Assembly (NCBI RefSeq): GCF_018294505.1
Contig: NC_057809.1
Location: 132,158,979 to 132,222,978, forward strand
Source of the DNA: Triticum aestivum
Taxonomy: Eukaryota > Streptophyta > Magnoliopsida > Poales > Poaceae
Length of the DNA: 64,000 bases
Direction of reading: 5' to 3'
In this document: positions 53,081 through 64,000 of the stretch, piece after piece
Layout: each line of letters begins with the position of its first letter
Numbering within the stretch: position 1 is the stretch's first letter
Notes under the pieces: generated by a model
Database searches by the model: none
What the model saw: the letters and a program-made list of their open reading frames with translations, nothing else
Told to the model about the DNA's origin: nothing
Made by a program: the position numbers and the translations under genes

Positions 53081-53452
53081 CACTCTCCCTCGCCCACGTG
53101 GTGGACATGCAACAATTCATTCGGTCTCATATAGCCAGAACGATATATACTGCAGTACCATTATTGCTCGACTTCCCGAAGAGGTGAAGAGCCAATCGCA
53201 AGGTTAATATTTTGGAGATGCCAAGGGCAAGGTTTATAGGACAACGAGTAGTATTAGTAGTAGTACTAGTAGTACATACCAGTGGTACGTACTGTATGAG
53301 GAAGAAGGCAACAAGATGTATGTTTTGCGTGACAGTCTCTACTTACAAGACGTGCTAGACCTAGTGGACCTCATTGTTGCAATGGGACTACTCCCTAGCA
53401 TAGATGCCACGATTCAGAGTGGTGGGCAGCGGGCATAATTCGGAGCTGCTTA

Positions 53453-53725
53453 GGCTAGTCATAGTGGGAGCAGCTTATGTAGTAACGTGACACATCCTGA
53501 GACAAATTTGCTTATGTGGCATGGAGTTAATGAGGGAAGAGATACTTGTGGTAACATAATATGTTACTGTAACATAACACATCCTGAGGTAAAATGAGTC
53601 TATGTCTCAATTAATGAAGGTTTGTATGTTACCATCTATATGTTACTACCCATTATGAAGGTAGTAACATGGATTAGTAACAAAAGCATGTTACTAGTCT
53701 AAGTTACTCCCCACTATGACCAGCC
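53453..53725. mobile_element. Tourist/Harbinger-type MITE
   Basis: 273 bp between TTA (53450-53452) and TTA (53726-53728). Ends are GGCTAGTCATAGTGGGAG and its complement-like CCCCACTATGACCAGCC, with inner GTTACT/AGTAAC motifs. No ORF; it would need a transposase from elsewhere. Confidence 0.85.
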
Positions 53726-54100
53726 TTAGTCTTAAACCCCATGAAGAAGTCCCATCAAAAGGAATAGCCATCCTTTACGTGTGCTCCTATGTAAAATGAG
53801 TAAATGAGACAAAAAGAGAAAGAGACAAAGTAAAAAAAATCACCAGCCTTAGATCCAGCCCTATTGTATCAGTGAATGATATTTCTACATCATGATTGAC
53901 ATGGCTATATTATTAACCATGCTACAGAGGTAGAAGCGGATTTTTATTTATTCTCGGAGGTAGCAGCGGATGGATATTCAACGAGGAGTGAAACGATGGC
54001 TGCTTCCTCGGTCAAACATAGAGAAAGGTGGAAGCTGGAAGCTTCATAGCATTGTACAAATTTATCTCGCTGATAAATTACAATACGTACTATACTAGTA

Positions 54101-54264
54101 CTCCCTCCGTTCCCAAATATAAGTCTTTCTATAGATTCCACCAAGTGACTACATACGGAATAAACTGAGTGAATCTACACTCTAAAATATGTCTACATAC
54201 ATCCGTATGTTGTCTTCCATTTGAAATGTCTAAAAAGACTTATAGTATTTAGGAACGAAGGGAG
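54101..54264. mobile_element. Stowaway (Tc1/mariner) MITE
   Basis: 164 bp between TA (54099-54100) and TA (54265-54266). Ends CTCCCTCCGTTCCCAAAT and its near-complement ATTTAGGAACGAAGGGAG are the standard Stowaway inverted repeat. Internal AAGTCTTTCTATAGA/AAAAAGACTTATA confirm it. Confidence 0.93.
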
Positions 54265-54674
54265 TACTATGTAAAGAGTTAGGTATCGCACGGTGTCCAG
54301 AAAATATGGTGATAATGTGAGGTGGGCCATGTAATCGCTGAGCCTGCGTGTTTTCACTGCTCTCGCACTCCTCCGCTGTAATAATGGAGAAAATTGTAAT
54401 CTAGTAGTACCACCATTCACCAAAAGCGTGGGACATCCAGCAGTCCTACCACCTCAGTAACAATGACCAATGAGCCGTCAAATCACATAGACCCAGCAGT
54501 AAGTTGGACGGATGAAGCAACCATCACTCTTGAATCTGCTTCTCTCTTCAACGCAGGCGCCAGTGAGAGGTCGCGTCCGCTCTGCCCGGGCATGAATGCG
54601 GCACCGATTCTTTGGAGCGGTGCTAATCGTTTTGGGTTGGGAAGCGTGCACGGGCGATGGAGGGGCTTTGGGTG

Positions 54675-55146
54675 TGAGGGAGTCCTTGATTAAGGGGTTC
54701 TCGGGTGTCTGGCCTGTGTGACAGGGGCCGAAATAATGGGCTATGAAGATACAAGACAGAAGACTCTCTCCTATTTCCGGATGGGACTCTCCTTGGCGTG
54801 GATGGCAAGCCTGGCGTTCGGATATGAAGATTCCTTTCTCTGTAACCGACTTTGTACAACCCTAGTACCCTCCGGTGTCTATATAGACCGGATGGTTTAG
54901 TTCGTAGAGGCAATCACAATCATATAGGCTAGACTTCTAGGGTTTTAGCCATTATGATCTCATGGTAGATCAACTCTTGTAACCCTCATACTCATCAATA
55001 TCAATCAAGCAGGACGTAGGGTATTACCTTCATCAAGAGGGCCAGAACCTAGGTAAAACATCATGTCCCCTGCCTTCTGTTACCATCAACCTTAGACGCA
55101 TAGTTCGGGACCCCCTACCGGAGATTTGCCGGTTTTGACACTGACA
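54675..55146 (+). repeat. Element 6 5' LTR
   Basis: 472 bp, TGAGGGAGTCC to CACTGACA. TATA-like GTCTATATAGACC lies near 54878. Confidence 0.95.
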
Positions 55147-55147
55147 T

Positions 55148-55165
55148 TGGTGCTTTCATTGAGAG
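55148..55165 (+). promoter_or_regulatory. Element 6 primer binding site
   Basis: TGGTGCTTTCATTGAGAG one base after the LTR, identical to element 3. Confidence 0.7.
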
Positions 55166-55193
55166 TTCCGCTACGTCATCACCAGAAGGTTCG

Positions 55194-57735
55194 ATGACTC
55201 CATCAATCATCTACAATAAAGCTGCCCTGGGGGAGGTTTTCCTCCCCGGCCAGATCTTTGTGTTCGGCGGCTTCGCACTGCGGGCCAACTCGCTTGGCCA
55301 TCTAGAGTAGATCGACAGCTACGGCCCAGATCACCAGATTAGTTTTGGAAACTTGGATTATGTCGCTGATATCCGAGGAGACTTGATCTTCCAAGGATCC
55401 ACGACCCCAACCTCCGCTCTGGCCTTAGAGCAGGAGCGCCTTGCCAGGACCGAAGATGGGATTTCTAAACCCGCCAGACTATTTGTGACCACTAGGCCCA
55501 GTACTAGAGAGCCGGAGGAAGCAGTGTCGCCAGCAACCATCACAAAGTCGGACTCTTCCCCGGACACTGGCTTCAAACTCTCGGAGTCGGCAACGTGTGA
55601 GCTCGGCCGAGGAATTCCCTTCCCGCCATACTCCACAGATTCTTTCCTCCCTCGACAAACCTCGCCTTTAAGCGAGGCTCTAGACTTGATGCGATCCCTT
55701 GTGATTATAGAGGAGCAACGTGCGAACTACGCCCAATCCGGACTAGGGGCTGAGAGCGGGGAATTTTATGTCCCACCCACCACCCACTTCATCGCCACAG
55801 TCGAGGACTTAACTGACATGCTTGATTACGACTCTGAAGACATCGACGGTATGGACGACGATGTCAGAGAGGAGCAAGCCAAAAACCTTCCGTTTACCGG
55901 ACGCTAGACGACCACCTCTTTGTATGACGTGTACATGGTGGATACACCCAAGGAGGGTGACAGTGATAATGAGAAAAATCTAGTAGAGGATAAACCTCCT
56001 GAGATACAACCAAAGCGCCGATGGCGCCACTCTAAATCATGCCACAACAAAGACAGCAATACCGGCATGAGAGACAACAATACTCTGGATAATGCCGAAG
56101 ACCAAGAAAACCCCGTCGAGCAAAACTCTGAACAAGACGATCGGGAGGATGGGCAAGTTAGCCCTGATGAACAGGCCGTAAATGAAGACTCGGAGGATAG
56201 TAACTATCTTCTGCTCTTCGAGGATGAGGTAAGCCTCGACAACGAGGATTAATCATGCCTGAGGAACCTCTCGAGCAGGAGCGCTTCAAGCGCCGGCTAA
56301 TAGCCACTGCAAGGAGCCTGAAAAAGAAGCAGCAGCAGCTTCAAGCTGATCAAGATCTGCAAAACGATAAATGGACTAATGTACTGGCAGCCGAGGAATA
56401 CGGCCTCGAGCGGCCAACCAAAAGTTACCCGAAGCGCAATTTGCTACCTCAATTCGATGACGAGGCACTTGAGCCCGGACAATCAGCGTGTAATGCGGCT
56501 GATCGACCACCACGTGGCTGGGACAAAGCGGCAACTCAAGCCGAACACCAGCCCGCCCCACCTCGCCGTAAAGGCAGAGATAAAATAGCTCGGGAATATA
56601 CATATGACCTGCGATAGGACCTGGGCAGTAGAGCAGGACAGACCAGATCGATCTATGGATCGCGGGGGCATGCCCCGACACGTGACGATGGCCATCTAGC
56701 CAAACGTGACAAGCATAATCACGCCCGGGCCGAAAACCGCAGACGAACTCCATCCGAGCTATGTCGCGACATGGCATGATATAGAGGCGCCGCACACCCC
56801 CTTTGCTTCACTGATGAAGTAATGGAGCACGAATTCCTAGAAGGGTTTAAACCCATGAACATCGAATCATATGATGGCACAATAGACCCCGTGGTGTGGA
56901 TAGAAGATTTTCTTCTCCATATTCATATGGCTCGCGGTGATGATCTTCATGCCATCAAATACCTCCCACTAAAACTCAAGGGGCCAGCTCGGCACTGGTT
57001 GAACAGCCTGCCTGAAAATTCCATTGGCAGTTGGGAAGACTTGGAAGATGCCTTCCGTGATAACTTCCAAGGTACACATGTCCGTCCTCTGGATGCCGAT
57101 GACCTAAGTCACATTATCCAGCAGCTCGAGGAGTCAGCCAGGAAGCTCTGGACTAGGTTCTAAATTAAAAAGAACCAAATTGTCGATTGTTCGGATGCCA
57201 AAGCCCTTGCGGCCTTTAAACATAGCGTCTGAGACGAGTGTCGCCCGCCACCTCGGTCAAGAAAAAACAAAATCCATGGCAGCCCTTACCGCTCTAATGA
57301 CCCGCTTTTGCGCAGGAGAAGACAGCTGGCTCGCTCGTAGAAGCAACAGCACCAGTGATCTGGGCACTTCTGAAGTTCGAGACGGCAACGACAAGCCATG
57401 GCGCAATAAACACAAGCGTCAAAATAATAATGAAGGAACACAAGACACGACGGTCAACGCCGGATTCAGCAGCTCCAAACCCGGTCAACGGAAAAAAGCC
57501 ATTCAAGGCAAACAGAGACGGACCATCCAATCTAGACAAGATACTGGATCAGCCTTGCCAAATTCATGGCACCCCCGATAAACCAGCCAATCATACCAAC
57601 AGAAGCTGTTGGGTCTTCAAACAAGCCAGCAAGCTTAATGCCAAACACAAGGGGAAGGGGCCGCCTAGTGACAGCGATGACGAGGAGACTCGCCAACCGA
57701 AGACCGAGGGTCAGAAGCAATTTCCCCCAAAGTAA
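55194..57735 (+). pseudogene. gag: Element 6 gag, decayed
   Basis: ATG at 55194 (MTPSIIYNKAALGEVF), with a TAG near 55309 where element 3 has Gln. The N-terminal part to about 55907 contains VPPTTHFIATVEDLTDML. Further pieces at 55920-56617 are acidic then basic. The capsid domain runs from 56822 to 57163 (FLEGFKPMNIESYDG, HMARGDDLHAIKYL, PARHWLNSLPENS, FRDNFQGTHVRPLDADDL), and the last helices and zinc knuckle (CQIHGT...NHTNRSC) at about 57180-57620 are in shifted frames. It carries more lesions than the element 3 gag. Confidence 0.8.
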
Positions 57736-57746
57736 AAATAGTAAAC

Positions 57747-57983
57747 ATGGTATACGTGACGCACATCCCTACAAGGAAGCGCAAATGCGCACTACGGGGC
57801 GGCTACGCCATAGAGCCGGTCGCCCCAAAATTTAGCCAATGGGCGGCCTGCCTGATCACTTTTGATCGCAAAGACCACCCATCCAGTATCTGTCACGAAG
57901 GTTCGGCAGCTCTGGTCCTCGACCCAATTATCGACGGGTTCCATCTCACGAAAGTCCGCGTATCTCATCGGCCATCAAGCTGA
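57747..57983 (+). pseudogene. Element 6 protease, N-terminal stub
   Basis: The 78-codon open piece aligns with the stretch before the active site in element 3 (ITFDRKDHPSSI, GSAALVLDPIIDGFHLTKV against ITFDHRDYSASI, GWAALVLDPVIGGYHFTQV). It diverges from the family right where LMDGG should follow, so the catalytic Asp motif is lost. No RT follows. Confidence 0.7.
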
Positions 57984-59382
57984 CGGTCTCTATTAAACAT
58001 GACTGATCAATCTCAGAGCTGGATTAGCAGTTCGGCCTCCGTCGTTCGCCTCATATAGCCGCGAAGTTTGTACCGTGCATACATAATTATGCACCTATAA
58101 ATACCTTGGTCATTGGCGGAGGCACAATATGGATAGGCCTATAATGCGGTCCGCACTCCCATAGCTTTTTCCCCTTTTCTAACTATTTTTTATCTTTTAC
58201 CACAGGTGACTCAAAGCCTGGTCATCTTACGGATTCTTTCTGAGTTTGGCTTCGTATTGATAACCAAAGGCTATTCCTGCCAAGGAGTGCTTTCGCCGAG
58301 GCAAGGCAACACAGACGTGCAACAGGAGGTCCAAATGATTTTTTGTAGACCACACTCTCTATTCCAAACTTCTAAAGTGCCTTTTTTCCTCAGCCTTCGA
58401 CCCCCGACATGTTAAATAGTCCGGGTAGTAGTGTTATAATCTGAAAGATTGTGTTTGACGTGTCAATCAAATTCTAGTGAAGATGGTTTGTATTCAGTAT
58501 TTGCTTTTTCTAAGAACTGAATTTTGCTGCTTCAGTTGTTTCACGCACGCACCTCGGCACAAATTGCCAGGGGCTCGATATGGCAACACATGAGTTGCCG
58601 ACAAGTCCGAATAGCTTTATAGCATACTTCGGCATCACGAGTTTGGCCTTATATGCATCAGCTCCGAATCATGTCTTTGGTTAATAGTTGGGTTGCCCGG
58701 CTCCTGTGCTTACTACCTTACGTTCCGCCCTATCGGCGAAGGTAGTAAAGGGAGAACTACTGCGATTGTGTTTCCGGTTCATCTGGTCAAGCACGTCAGT
58801 AGAGAAAGCTGAAAACTGACTGTCATGATGCGGCGAGAGCTAGTCAACCACTCGATGACTTATCATAATCTTTCACGATTCCTTCCGTATTACACAAAGG
58901 ACCATTCTTCTGGTCACCTATGTAACACACCATATTCGAATAACCGCGTACATACCAGGGGCTATATCGTAGACCCATCGTAAAACTCCTATGGCTAAGT
59001 GAAAGTGTTAAAGCCCTATAGTCCGATTGCCTAGTTCTCTGCATTGACACCTCCTTCATGGACCAAGACATTGGGTCAAGAGTGATCAAGTGCTTTTACG
59101 AACACCCCCGTATTATATGCGAGGGGGCCGAAGTCGATAACTAGTAAACTTTCAGATTATACAAAAAACGACCGCATAGGAGGAACCAAAACTTTCAGGC
59201 AAAAAGCATAGCCTATAATATATCATTGTTTTTACAATTTTGGTACAATCACTCGAATATCATATCCTTCGAGCACTGACCCTCTATCAAGCGGGCGCCC
59301 TCCAGGACATCCTCAAAATAATGCTCTGGCGTGTGATGGTCCTTGCCCCCGGGTGGACTCTTTGCTGCAATATCGGTGGCCT
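57984..59382. other. Element 6 noncoding stretch between the convergent genes
   Basis: Corresponds to 15982-17142 of element 3 in the opposite orientation (for example AAAACTCCTATGGCTAAGTG near 58980). No coding sequence seen. Confidence 0.6.
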
Positions 59383-62232
59383 TCATCTTCGCCCAGTATG
59401 TCTTGACGCGGGAAGGTCCATCCGTGCACCTTCAATGCACGTTGACCGCTTAACGGCGTCGATACGCGGCACCGCATCAACAAGCCACCGCACCAAACTA
59501 AAATAACTATTCGGAATTGGCTCAGTTGGCCATAGCTGGACAACGACGTCCTTCATGGCAGATCTGGATATTTTGTGGAGCTCGGCCCACTGGGCCATCT
59601 GTTCGTTCAGCAACAACGGACGCTTTGGCATGCTGAATTGCGACCAAAAAAGCTTCTCCGTTGCATGTCCTTCTTGTGCTTGGAAAAACTGCGCCGCATC
59701 GGAGACACTCTTTGGCAAGTCCAATAATGCGTCTGGAGAACTCCACATTTGATTAAGCGGGGCATACTTCGGATCGCCGAATTTAGTCTGTAACAAGGCG
59801 GGCTTACCAGCCGCTATCTCCCCAGCTTGCCGGATCTCCTCCCGAGCAACTCTAGACTCGGACCATGCTTCTCTAGCCTCTTGTAAGGCCTTGTCGAGAT
59901 CGGCCATTTTGACTTTGTTATCCATTTTGAGGAATTCACATCGGACAGTGGCATCCTTTAGCTCGCGCGCCATGGTAGATATTCTCTCCTCGCACTGGTG
60001 CTAAGCAGCCTGTTCGGCCTTTAATTCAGCAACTGCCTTCTTGGCAACCGTATTACTCATCCTGGCTTGCTCCTTGGCCCGGACGAGCTCCGCCCGAAGG
60101 GTCTCAACCGTGGCAGCACTATCTGCAGTTATGCATATCTTAGTATATAAATCTCAGCTTCATGCTCATATTATTATACATACATATACTGACTGCCCCA
60201 AAGCATACCTTGCGCCTCGTCGAACCGCCTGTTAATAAGCATGATGTCGTCATCCGCCACATCAAGTTTCTGCTTCAGACCTGCAACCTCTGTAGCGTGG
60301 GCAGTCACCATGGATGAAACAACCTGTGTTCTAATTAATTAGATTATTTCCTCAGCATATCTCTTTTTGATCCTCTGATCGCCTCCTTTTGGATGCCAAC
60401 CAGAGTCTCAGGGGCTACTACCTATACACAGGTGCATTTTTGCACGTAGAGTGCAATTGAAAATATTACATTGCATACCTCGAAGCCTCTTAGTAGGCCC
60501 ATGAAGGCTTCATTCAATCAGTTTCTCCATCAATGTATCCGGCGCCTCCCGATTCCTGGAAGCGGTGATGGGAGTGCGGACTCCCTTTGAAGGGATATGT
60601 TTACTCGACCCTAGAGTCGTCTCCGGCTATAAACCGGATAGTCTGGGGCCTTTATTGTTGGTCCCTGAAGGGGCTGCACGCCCCGGACCCTGGACTACCG
60701 AAGTATCACCTTTGGGTGTGGTCTTCATTGTCCCTCGCACCACTTGTTGATCAGGAGAAATCCTCTGGGATGACACCTCGAAGTCATCCGCCCTATTGGG
60801 CGAGAAGGTCTGTGGAGGCGTCTCGCTTTCCATCATCTCCGGAAGAAGATCCCCCAAGGAGGAGGACTGTTGAGGAAGACTGAGTGCCGGACTACAAACA
60901 TATATTTTAGATGTTACCTTTGTAAGCGGAAAGGAACGGGATATGTTTAGGACACCCTTGTTCACTTACGATTAGGCTAAGGGCTTGTCCTTATGGAGGA
61001 ATTGCGCGACAACGTCATCTTCCGAGCCCGAACCGCCTGACAAGGACATCTTCCCTCGCTTAGGAGCCTTTACCTCCAAATCCTCAGAAGAGGGAGTTCC
61101 AATCTCCCTAGACATAGTGTCTAGTGTACCTTTAGAACGGAGCACACCTTTGGCCTTCTTGCTCTCCTCCTTGTCCTCCTTCGCCGGCACTTGATATGGC
61201 GCTGGAGCCAGCATCCTTATTAATAATTGATTAGTTGAGTCCTTGGGAAGAGGGGCCGAACACGTAATTCATTCCACCTTCTTTATCCAGCTCTGTTTGA
61301 AGATTGTTTTCTCAATATTACGGGATATTTAACTAAGCTGTGTTCGGAAGTCGAGTGCTTACCGAGGTATCCGGATGGTTGCAGTCGAGGCCGATGTCTT
61401 CGGTGGTATCTGACCACTGTTTCCGTGTCCCAAAGAATAACTTCCACATTCCTTTGTGCGTCGTGCCGAAGAAGTGCTGGAGGGTCCGCGGTCCTTCCGG
61501 ATTGAACTCACACATGCGGAGAGGCCGTCGCTGGCATGGCAGGACCCAGCGGACTAGCATTACCTGGATTACATTGATGAGGTCGGTGTCCTTTTTGAGG
61601 AGGCTCCGGATGCAGCTTTGTAGCGTCTGCACTTTGTCAGTTGATCCCTAGTCCAGCCCCTTATTAATCCATGATGCGAGCCGTAATGGAGGGCTAGATC
61701 GGAATGCAGGTGTAGTCGCCCACTTGTGACCACGGGGTTCAGTGATGTAAAACCACTCCCGCTGCCATAGGTTGGAAGTTTCCGTGAAAGAACCTTTTGG
61801 CCAAAGGGCATTGGTGAGCTTGTTCACTGTAGCACCACCACACTCTACTTGCTTCCCCTCGATCACCTTCAGCTTCACATTAAAGGTCTTGAGCCATAAG
61901 CTGAAGTGTGGGGGAATGCGGAGAAAGACCTTGCACATGACAATGAATGCTGAGATATGAAGAAAGGAGTCCAGAGACAGATCGTGAAAATCTAGCCCAT
62001 AATAGAACATGAGTCCGCGAACAAAGGGATGGAGAGCGAACCCTAGCCCTCAGAGGAAATGGGAGATGAATATGACCCTCTCGCCGGATCTAGGAGTAGT
62101 AATGACCTGTCCTTTAGCAGGGAGCCTGTGTGGAATTTCCGCGGTCAGGTATCTTGCCACCCAGAACTTCGTGATATCCTCCTCTGTGATGGAGGAGGCC
62201 ACCCACCGGCCTTGAAGGCTTGGTCCAGACAT
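59383..62232 (-). pseudogene. Element 6 antisense gene, PF04195-like with coiled-coil
   Basis: The ATG at 62232 opens MSGPSLQGRWVASS, like element 3. Pieces at 61648-62010 (FYYGLDFHDLSLDSFLHI) and 61333-61632 (domain continuation), 60972-61214 and 60627-60965 (acidic, Ser/Pro), then 59383-59973 (196 codons, coiled-coil then globular end) match element 3 exons in order. One intron is visible on the minus strand at 60208-60123 (GTATGC ... CTGCAG), at the same place as the 15036-15112 intron of element 3. Frames are broken between pieces. Function unknown. Confidence 0.75.
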
Positions 62233-62337
62233 AACTGGGAGGCTCGGAGCAATTAAGTTGAAACCTGGGTGCTAGGACTCGATGTTGGAAAGATTGAAGA
62301 AGATGTAGGCGTAGAGGAGAAAGACGGGTCTGTGCCC

Positions 62338-62348
62338 CTTTATAAAGG
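62338..62348 (-). promoter_or_regulatory. TATA box of the element 6 antisense gene
   Basis: On the minus strand GCCTTTATAAAG lies about 108 bp upstream of the antisense ATG at 62232. Confidence 0.6.
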
Positions 62349-62772
62349 CGATGAATATCAAATGCCTCCTCACAGGCCTTAAAGCCTGCCTATTCCCAAG
62401 GGATCATGCCAATGGAATGGTTGGGTTACCCACGCCTGTATTGATGAGAATCCCGCAATAAGGGGACACGATCTCTGCTTCGACAAGACGTACCAATAAA
62501 ACCGCACCGTGAAACATGGAGCGGGAGGCTAATGAAAAAACGGTTCGAAGTAATGACCAGGCAAGGACATGATGTCATGCTACATAAGTTGTCAGCAGAT
62601 TGGACTCATGAAATATTATACTCTCTGCGGTTGTGTGTGGTATTTGTTTTGCAGAGCCGGACATGTTTTCTGTGGATGCTTTGGAAGTATTTGGAGGAGG
62701 AACCCGCCTTGCAATGCCGAAGACAATCTACGCGCCGGACACATCATCCTTGAAGCCTGGTTCAGGGGCTAC

Positions 62773-63244
62773 TGAGGGAGTCCTGGATTAAGGGGTCCTC
62801 GAGCGTCCGGCCTGTGTGACATGGGCCGGACTAATGGGCTATGAAGATACAAGACAGAAGACTCTCTCCCATGTCCGGATGGGACTCTCCTTGGCGTGGA
62901 TGGCAAGCCTGGCGTTCAGATATGAAGATTTCTTTCTCTGTAACCGACTTTGTACAACCCTAGTACCCTCCGGTGTCCATATAAATCAGAGGGTTTAGTC
63001 CGTAGAGGCAATCACAGACATACAAGCTAGACTTCTAGGGTTTTAGCCATTACGATCTCGTGGTAGATCAACTCTTGTAATCCTCATACTCATCAATATC
63101 AATCAAGCAGGACGTAGGGTATTACCTCCATCAAGAGGGCCCGAACCTGGGTAAAACATCGTGTCCCCTGCCTCCTGTTACCATCAACCTTAGACGCATA
63201 GTTCGGGACCCCCTACTCAAGATCCACTGGTTTTGACACTGACA
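62773..63244 (+). repeat. Element 6 3' LTR
   Basis: 472 bp, TGAGGGAGTCC to CACTGACA. In most differences from the 5' LTR the 3' copy has C or G where the 5' copy has T or A. Confidence 0.95.
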
Positions 63245-63414
63245 GGGTGGGCCAGGCTGGTTAGGAGCGGGTGTGGCAGCGGTCCGCCTATCCCGATCGG
63301 ACGCCCGGAAATGAGAGGATGCACCGACTCTCGCGGCTAAATCGTACACTACACATCATCTCTCTGTAGGAGTAGGTCGATGTGTCTTTCTCTCTAACAC
63401 ACACATGTTGTTAA

Positions 63415-63439
63415 ACACACACACACACACACACACACA
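63415..63439. repeat. (AC)12 microsatellite
   Basis: Uninterrupted AC dinucleotides. Confidence 0.95.
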
Positions 63440-63646
63440 GGCACGCACACACAGGTTCATAGAATAGGAATATCGTGCGAGAGCATTTGGATCCTTAGCA
63501 AGAACAGTTTATAGCCTAGTCGGGCAAGGTTAGGCATTTGGAACTGTTAAAATATGTTAGCTTTTGAGGGCCAGCTAGCTTGGGTGGGCTAGAAAAACCT
63601 TGCTAGCTCAGGAGAGCCAGATCGGCTCGCTTCCGACGGCAAACTT

Positions 63647-63840
63647 CGCGTACTACTTCCATCCTGGTTTATTGGTCCCCATTGTATTTCCTGTCAAATT
63701 TTGACCATAGATTGAACTAAGAAAATGTCCATGCATGTCACAAAAAATTATATTAATTTGTATTTTGTGTACTAACATTTTTCTTATTAATTTGTTTGTT
63801 TCAACATCTGACTGGTGGGACCCAATGTACTACGTGGAGA
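63647..63840. mobile_element. Stowaway-like MITE, left part
   Basis: Starts at TACTACTTCCATCCTGGTTT, a variant of the CTCCCTCCGTCCCGGTTTATTGG end, and runs on with TCAAATTTTGACCATAGATTG and ATGCATGTCAC motifs of the same type. No matching right inverted repeat was found. Confidence 0.5.
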
Positions 63841-64000
63841 GAGGTAAGGTGACTAAGGCTGCATTATTTCTGTACTACCAACACTGCTTTTAATCCCAAA
63901 AACCTTACCACGAAATCCACATGACACAATTATGATTTAAATCCCAATGACTCCCACGCAAAAAAAAACACGGCATGCTTGTCACACAAATGCAGGAATG

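Larger units (their letters stand above)
54675..63244 (+). mobile_element. Element 6: non-autonomous Ty3/gypsy element related to element 3
   Basis: LTRs 54675-55146 and 62773-63244 (472 bp each), TSD GGGTG at 54670-54674 and 63245-63249. It has gag, a protease remnant and an antisense gene; RT, RNase H and integrase are absent. The LTRs differ at about 37 of 472 positions by eye, so it is clearly older than element 3. PBS and gag match element 3, and the two are best seen as one family of diverged subfamilies. Confidence 0.95.

Overview
The window looks like a Triticeae (wheat, Aegilops or barley type) intergenic region. It is almost entirely nested Ty3/gypsy LTR retrotransposons, with small Stowaway- and Tourist-type MITEs in the remaining low-copy DNA. 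I see no convincing complete host gene and no RNA gene. The assignment rests on LTR-PBS-gag-protease-RT-RNase H-integrase anatomy, 5-bp target site duplications (TSDs), and one LTR I recognise from memory as Sabrina-like.

Layout. 1-1435 is left flank with a 43-bp tandem array, a possible exon and half of a MITE-like element. 1436-48053 is one large plus-strand retrotransposon (element 1, TSD GTTTT) that split the MITE. It carries gag, protease, an open RT/RNase H with two RNase H domains (Tat lineage), a broken integrase and a long antisense gene, and four other elements have inserted into it. Element 2 (2213-11108, minus, TSD ATAGA) lies in its 5' LTR. Element 3 (12007-20694, minus, TSD ACGCC/ACACC) lies in gag. 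Element 4 (21786-29326, minus, TSD GCGGC) also lies in gag. Element 5 (38447-45805, plus, Sabrina-like, no matching TSD) lies in the antisense gene. 48054-54674 is right flank with tandem repeats, a pyrimidine-rich stretch and MITEs. 54675-63244 is element 6 (plus, TSD GGGTG), a relative of element 3. 63245-64000 is flank with a microsatellite and a MITE-like end.

Functional theme. Five of the six elements (1, 2, 3, 4, 6) have a second transcription unit antisense to gag, between the gag/pol part and the 3' LTR. In elements 1, 2, 3 and 6 it encodes a protein resembling the plant family annotated as 'putative gypsy type transposon' (PF04195), followed in the better preserved copies by acidic and coiled-coil parts. 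The element 3 copy shows four GT-AG introns whose removal keeps the frame at each junction. Elements 1, 3, 4 and 6 have a TATA-like box upstream of this gene. In element 4 the upstream DNA is homologous to element 2, but the coding region is different: a 271-residue intact ORF with a B3-like DNA-binding domain. Elements 2 and 4 also share a remnant RT ORF lacking the catalytic core, and elements 3 and 6 stop after protease. Only element 1 keeps an open RT, so the others were probably mobilised in trans. By eye the element 3 LTRs differ at about 16 of 481 positions and those of element 6 at about 37 of 472; element 1 LTRs differ at roughly one in ten over their first 100 bases, in line with the nesting order.
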